From an uncultured Muribaculaceae bacterium (lineage in GTDB: Bacteria > Bacteroidota > Bacteroidia > Bacteroidales > Muribaculaceae): DNA of 9,167 nucleotides. A model generated the notes under the pieces. That model made no database searches, was not told the DNA's origin, and was given only the letters and a program-made list of their open reading frames with translations. The stretch covers positions 1 to 9,167 of the forward strand of contig CAUBWJ010000059.1 in the NCBI GenBank assembly GCA_958439725.1, given 5' to 3'. Shown one piece after another: positions 6,487 to 9,167 of the stretch (its first letter is position 1; the number at the start of each line of letters is the position of its first letter). The position numbers and the translations under genes were made by a program.

Positions 6487-7074
6487 ATGAAACTACTAAG
6501 CAGTCTAATGCTTGCCCTGGCACTGAGTGCGTCGGCCCTGACGGCGCGCGCCCAGCAGTTCGGGCTTAAGACCAACCTGCTCTACGACGCCACGGCTACC
6601 GTAAATGTCGGCGCCGAGATGCGCGTGGCACCCCGCTGGTCAATCGACGTCTCCGGCAACCTCAATGCCTGGAGCATCAACAATCACAAATGGAAACACT
6701 GGCTCGTGCAGCCCGAGGCACGCTACTGGTTCTGCGACGCCACGGCCGGACATTTCGTGGCCGCACACCTGCTCGGAGGCCAGTATAATATCGGCAATAT
6801 CGACATGGGCGACTTCAAGTTCCTCGGCACCAATCTGGCCGGGCTGAAGGACCACCGCTATCAGGGATGGTTTGCCGGCGCGGGCATAGCCTACGGCTAT
6901 TCCTGGATTCTCGGCCGCCACTGGAACCTGGAGGCCGAGCTGGGCATCGGCTGGATCCACACCCGCTTCGACAAGTATCCCTGCACAAAGTGCGGCACCA
7001 AGATCTACTCCGACCGCGTGCGCAATTACGTGGGCCCCACAAAGCTGGCTCTCAATCTGGTTTACATTTTCTAA
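6487..7074 (+). CDS. DUF3575 family outer-membrane protein, fimbria-locus type
   Basis: This 195-residue exported protein has a signal peptide at 1-22 (cleavage about ARA-QQ), followed by the family's usual opening FGLKTNLLYDATATVNVGAE (25-44). It alternates short aromatic strands (WSIDVSGNLNAW, QPEARYWFC, FAGAGIAYGYSW, EAELGIGWIH). A CxxC pair sits at Cys166/Cys169 (KYPCTKCGTKIY), and it ends in a strand with a terminal Phe (LNLVYIF). This matches a small outer-membrane beta-barrel, and 195 residues fits the family. DUF3575 genes commonly sit with DUF3868 and Mfa-like fimbrillin genes in Bacteroidales; the exact role is unknown. The next gene starts 23 bases later and is probably co-transcribed. 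The start is set by the signal peptide. Confidence 0.88.
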   Translation: MKLLSSLMLALALSASALTARAQQFGLKTNLLYDATATVNVGAEMRVAPRWSIDVSGNLNAWSINNHKWKHWLVQPEARYWFCDATAGHFVAAHLLGGQYNIGNIDMGDFKFLGTNLAGLKDHRYQGWFAGAGIAYGYSWILGRHWNLEAELGIGWIHTRFDKYPCTKCGTKIYSDRVRNYVGPTKLALNLVYIF

Positions 7075-7097
7075 AAACTTCCAATCAGTAATCCCCA

Positions 7098-8549
7098 ATG
7101 AAACATCTGATTTCAATCATAGCCCTTGCGGCCGCCGCAGCCTCGGCAGCTGCCGCCGTCAAGACCCCTATGCAGGCCGAGGTGAAGGTAGCCGATCCGC
7201 AGGCCCGCGCTCTCGTGAGCAAGCTGGTTGTGGAGCGCAGCCAGAACATACTCTTTGTAAAGGCCGACCTGTCGACGGCGCAGCTCCCCGCGGGCACCAA
7301 CCGCGAGGTGTGGATGCAGCCGGTGCTCTCGGCCGGCGATTCGTCGGTGGTGCTCCCGGCCGTGGCCGTTGCCGGACGCAACCGCTTCTATCAGGGCCAG
7401 CGCAACCACACCGACCGTCAGCCCGGTCTGGAATGGATACGCCGCTCGGCCCGCGACATGACCATTCCCTATGAGGCACAGGTGGCCTACCGCCCCTGGA
7501 TGGACGGCGCCCGACTCTCCATGACTCTCACCACCCGCGGATGCTGCGGCAACGCTGAGGACGACCGCACGCTGGCCCTGACCGACGTGAAGTTCGCCCC
7601 CGTGGTGTTCCACCCCACGTTCCTGTGGATTGCTCCGACGGCCGAGGGCGTGAAGACCCGCGAGATTTCGGGCCGCGCCTTCATCGACTTCCCCGTGAGC
7701 AAGACCGCAATCCTGCCCGACTACCGCCGCAATGCCTCGGAGCTGGCCAAGATACGCGCCTCTATTGATTCGGTGCGCAACGACAAGGACGTGACAGCCC
7801 GCTCCCTCACCATCCACGGCTATGCATCGCCCGAAGGCTCGCTGGCGCTGAACGAGCGCCTGGCCAAGGGGCGCACCGAGGCCCTGAAGGCCTACGTTGA
7901 CGGCCTGTACCACTTCGCCCCCGGCTTCATCCGCACCGACTGGACGGCCGAGGACTGGGACGGCCTCCGCGCATGGCTCTCGGAAAGCTCCATGCCTCAG
8001 GCCGCGGAGATAATCGCCATAATCGACGGCCCGCTGGCCCCCGACGCCCGCGAGTGGAAGATAAAGAAGACGTATCCCGAGCAGTATGCCGTGCTGCTGC
8101 GCGACGTCTATCCCTCGCTGCGCCACTCCGACTACCGCATAGAATATACCGTGCGCGCCTTCACCACGGCCGACGATATTCTGCGTGTGGCCGCCACGCG
8201 TCCGCAGCACCTGTCGCTGTCGGAGTTCTTCACCGGCGCGAAGGCTCTGCCGGAGGGGTCGAAGGAGTTCGCCTACCTGTTTGAGACGGCCGCGCGCATG
8301 TATCCCGAAAGCGAGATAGCCTCGCTCAACGCCGCCAACGCCGCCATGGCCCAGGGCGCTCTGGACAACGCCGAGCGCTACCTCAAGGGAGCAGGCGACG
8401 GTCCCGAGGCCGTCTACGCCCGCGGCAACCTCGAGGCCCTGCGCGGCAACTATGCCGCAGCCCGCGCCCTCTTCGAGCAGGCCGCGCGCCTCAAAGTGGC
8501 CGACGCCCCCGCCGCCCTCTCGCAGCTCGACGAGCTCGAAAGCTACTGA
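7098..8549 (+). CDS. DUF3868 protein with OmpA-like and TPR-like regions, fimbria-locus type
   Basis: This 483-residue exported protein has a signal peptide at 1-20 (Ala-rich core). Residues 21-180 fit the DUF3868 region, including a paired Cys149-Cys150. Residues 190-355 resemble an OmpA C-terminal domain: a strand near RAFIDFPVSKT, a helix RNASELAKIRASIDSV, then LTIHGYASPEGSLALNERLA (237-256) followed by Arg259. That is the pattern of the peptidoglycan-contacting motif, but an insert at about 270-345 separates it from the last strand (RIEYTVRAF). Residues 385-480 are Ala-rich helical pairs like tetratricopeptide repeats (NAANAAMAQGALDNAERYLK, ARGNLEALRGNYAAARALFE). It may anchor or organise fimbria assembly in the periplasm, which is an inference from the locus type. 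The gene has strong GC bias at third codon positions. Confidence 0.82.
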   Translation: MKHLISIIALAAAAASAAAAVKTPMQAEVKVADPQARALVSKLVVERSQNILFVKADLSTAQLPAGTNREVWMQPVLSAGDSSVVLPAVAVAGRNRFYQGQRNHTDRQPGLEWIRRSARDMTIPYEAQVAYRPWMDGARLSMTLTTRGCCGNAEDDRTLALTDVKFAPVVFHPTFLWIAPTAEGVKTREISGRAFIDFPVSKTAILPDYRRNASELAKIRASIDSVRNDKDVTARSLTIHGYASPEGSLALNERLAKGRTEALKAYVDGLYHFAPGFIRTDWTAEDWDGLRAWLSESSMPQAAEIIAIIDGPLAPDAREWKIKKTYPEQYAVLLRDVYPSLRHSDYRIEYTVRAFTTADDILRVAATRPQHLSLSEFFTGAKALPEGSKEFAYLFETAARMYPESEIASLNAANAAMAQGALDNAERYLKGAGDGPEAVYARGNLEALRGNYAAARALFEQAARLKVADAPAALSQLDELESY

Positions 8550-8631
8550 GGCGGCGCCGCGGCCCAGGCTCACGCACGATGCGGCAGCGCGCCCTCCGGG
8601 GCTCGCCGCATGGCGGGGGGACGAGCTGGCG

Positions 8632-8658
8632 GTCCCACAGCTTACGCAGTGGGTTGTA
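8632..8658 (-). repeat. Inverted 27-bp copy of the unit's distal end
   Basis: Positions 8632-8658 are the exact reverse complement of 8805-8831 and of 8957-8983, which contain hairpin H4 of the tandem unit. This gives head-to-head copies around the array, so the whole stretch 8632-8831 or 8632-8983 could also fold as a large hairpin. Confidence 0.9.
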
Positions 8659-8691
8659 AAAAAACCGCCCCTCCGGGGCTAAGCCCCGCCT

Positions 8692-8990
8692 CAAGCCCTC
8701 ACTTGTAGGGCTGCTCCCCGGAGCAGCCGCCCCGCCAGTCAATACCCGGCTCGACCCTCAGAGGAGGGTGACCCCCCAACGGAGCGCCGGAGGCGCGATG
8801 TCTGTACAACCCACTGCGTAAGCTGTGGGACGCAGAGCAAGCCCTCCACCCCCATGTAGGGCTGCTCCCCGGAGCAGCCGCCCCGCCAGTCAACACCCCG
8901 GGGCAGCCCTCAGAGGAGGGTGACCCCCCAACGGAGCGCCGGAGGCGCGATGTCTGTACAACCCACTGCGTAAGCTGTGGGACGCAGAGC
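8692..8990 (+). repeat. Two tandem copies of a ~152-bp unit made of four hairpins
   Basis: Copy 1 runs about 8692-8837 and copy 2 about 8838-8990, nearly identical apart from small differences near the start and at 8741-8755 versus 8892-8907. Each copy has four stems. H1 is GGCTGCTC/GAGCAGCC with loop CCCG (8709-8728; 8860-8879). H2 is CCCTC/GAGGG with loop AGAG (8755-8768; 8907-8920). H3 is GCGCC/GGCGC with loop GGA (8784-8796; 8936-8948). H4 is CCCAC/GTGGG with an inner GC pair of bases and loop GTAA (8810-8829; 8962-8981). GTAA fits a GNRA tetraloop in plus-strand RNA. Confidence 0.88.
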
Positions 8991-9006
8991 CACTCCGACC
9001 ACCCAC

Positions 9007-9038
9007 GCGAGGCAAGCTGCGGAGCATGCGCGCCTCGC
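9007..9038. repeat. Hairpin with 7-bp perfect stem
   Basis: GCGAGGC (9007-9013) and GCCTCGC (9032-9038) are inverted copies separated by 18 bases. It directly precedes the first copy of the 22-bp direct repeat. Confidence 0.6.
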
Positions 9039-9134
9039 CCCACGGCGCAAGCCTGGGAAGCCCCGGCCGGTCAACGGCTGCACGAGCGTACAGCCCTACA
9101 GTCAGGGCGATACCCCACGGCGCAAGCCTGGGAA
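9038..9134 (+). repeat. 22-bp direct repeat, two copies 75 bp apart
   Basis: A 22-base sequence beginning CCCCACGGCGCAAG and ending CCTGGGAA is identical at 9038-9059 and 9113-9134. The spacer holds the palindrome CCGGCCGG (9063-9070) and the stem GCCCT/AGGGC (9093-9097 with 9104-9108), which competes with GGCTG/CAGCC (9076-9080 with 9091-9095). Two copies are too few, and too widely spaced for their length, to be a CRISPR array. Confidence 0.88.
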
Positions 9135-9167
9135 CCAACACGAAACTAACAATCAATATCATACTCA
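9135..9167 (+). other. AT-rich tail, probably the leader of the next gene
   Basis: Composition switches abruptly from GC-rich repeats to A-rich sequence (CGAAACTAACAATCAATATC). This resembles the bases just before the other plus-strand starts in this window. A gene probably starts just beyond the edge; a fimbrial subunit would be expected from the locus type, but none is visible. Confidence 0.35.

Larger units (their letters stand above)
8550..9134. repeat. GC-rich intergenic repeat block (non-coding)
   Basis: About 585 bases after the DUF3868 gene consist of hairpins and repeats, with no credible gene. Besides the items listed separately it holds the palindrome GCGGCGCCGC (8551-8560) and a hairpin with ATGCGGC (8579-8585) and GCCGCAT (8605-8611). 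It also holds CGGGGC/GCCCCG around TAA (8674-8688). No U-rich terminator tail follows any of the stems near the gene end. Minus-strand frames here translate the repeats in two registers (VPQLTQWVVQTSRLRRSVGG and SHSLRSGLYRHRASGAPLGG) and are not genes. Confidence 0.75.

Noticed and set aside
7113..8573. 486-codon open frame on the minus strand covering the DUF3868 gene
   Set aside because: The plus-strand product has a signal peptide and recognisable family features. The opposite frame is Gly/Val/His-rich with no domain, and is a mirror of strong third-position GC.
8692..9134. CRISPR array in the repeat block
   Set aside because: Units are about 152 bp with conserved interior, or 22 bp with only two copies; there are no regular unique spacers and no cas genes.
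8699..9162. Minus-strand frames of 114 and 90 codons with repeated VPQLTQWVVQT and SHSLRSGLYRH segments
   Set aside because: They are translations of the tandem hairpin repeat in two registers; the same DNA gives unrelated peptides in each copy, so protein sequence is not what is conserved.

Overview
The window looks like chromosomal DNA of a gut Bacteroidales bacterium, probably of the Muribaculaceae type. The support is a SusC/SusD outer-membrane uptake pair, a DUF3575/DUF3868 gene pair of the kind found in Bacteroidales fimbria (type V pilus) loci, a Bacteroidota-type promoter motif (TAnnTTTG), A-rich leaders without clear Shine-Dalgarno sites, and high-GC genes separated by AT-rich gaps. 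The family-level placement is an impression from protein and repeat style, not a computed result.

Layout. (1) Positions 1-583, minus strand: the first 194 codons of a gene that continues beyond position 1. It encodes a disordered Q/N/G/Y/R-rich protein built on a repeated QNRQGGYNN-like unit, which is a 27-bp DNA repeat. (2) Positions 584-1349: a 766-bp divergent intergenic region holding a GC-rich island with two perfect hairpins (about 886-1030), a weak promoter candidate near 1058-1087, and a short open frame whose stop overlaps the susC start. (3) Positions 1350-4385 and 4398-5981, plus strand: a two-gene operon encoding a SusC-type TonB-dependent transporter and its SusD-type surface lipoprotein, closed by a strong hairpin terminator at 6011-6056. 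(4) Positions 6060-6172: a 9-bp-periodic inverted repeat, able to fold into a long imperfect stem in plus-strand RNA. (5) Positions 6173-6486: a regulatory region with a run of nine G, a consensus -7 box, a 7-bp dyad and alternative leader hairpins. (6) Positions 6487-7074 and 7098-8549: a second operon, DUF3575 then DUF3868/OmpA-like/TPR. (7) Positions 8550-9134: GC-rich non-coding DNA packed with structured repeats, namely two tandem copies of a four-hairpin unit of about 152 bp, a 27-bp inverted segment of it, and a 22-bp direct repeat spaced 75 bp apart. The last 33 bases are AT-rich and look like the leader of a gene starting just outside the window.

How the genes work together. SusC and SusD form one nutrient-import complex: the lipoprotein captures an oligomer (glycan or peptide, not identifiable here) and the barrel imports it using TonB energy. 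No hydrolase, sigma/anti-sigma pair or hybrid sensor accompanies them in the window. The DUF3575 and DUF3868 proteins are probably outer-membrane or periplasmic accessory proteins for surface fimbriae; no fimbrillin gene is inside the window. The nine-G run where the -33 promoter element should lie suggests that this second operon may be phase variable.

The less explained material is in the non-coding DNA: the 9-bp-periodic stem after susD, the G-run promoter, and the multi-hairpin repeats after the DUF3868 gene.
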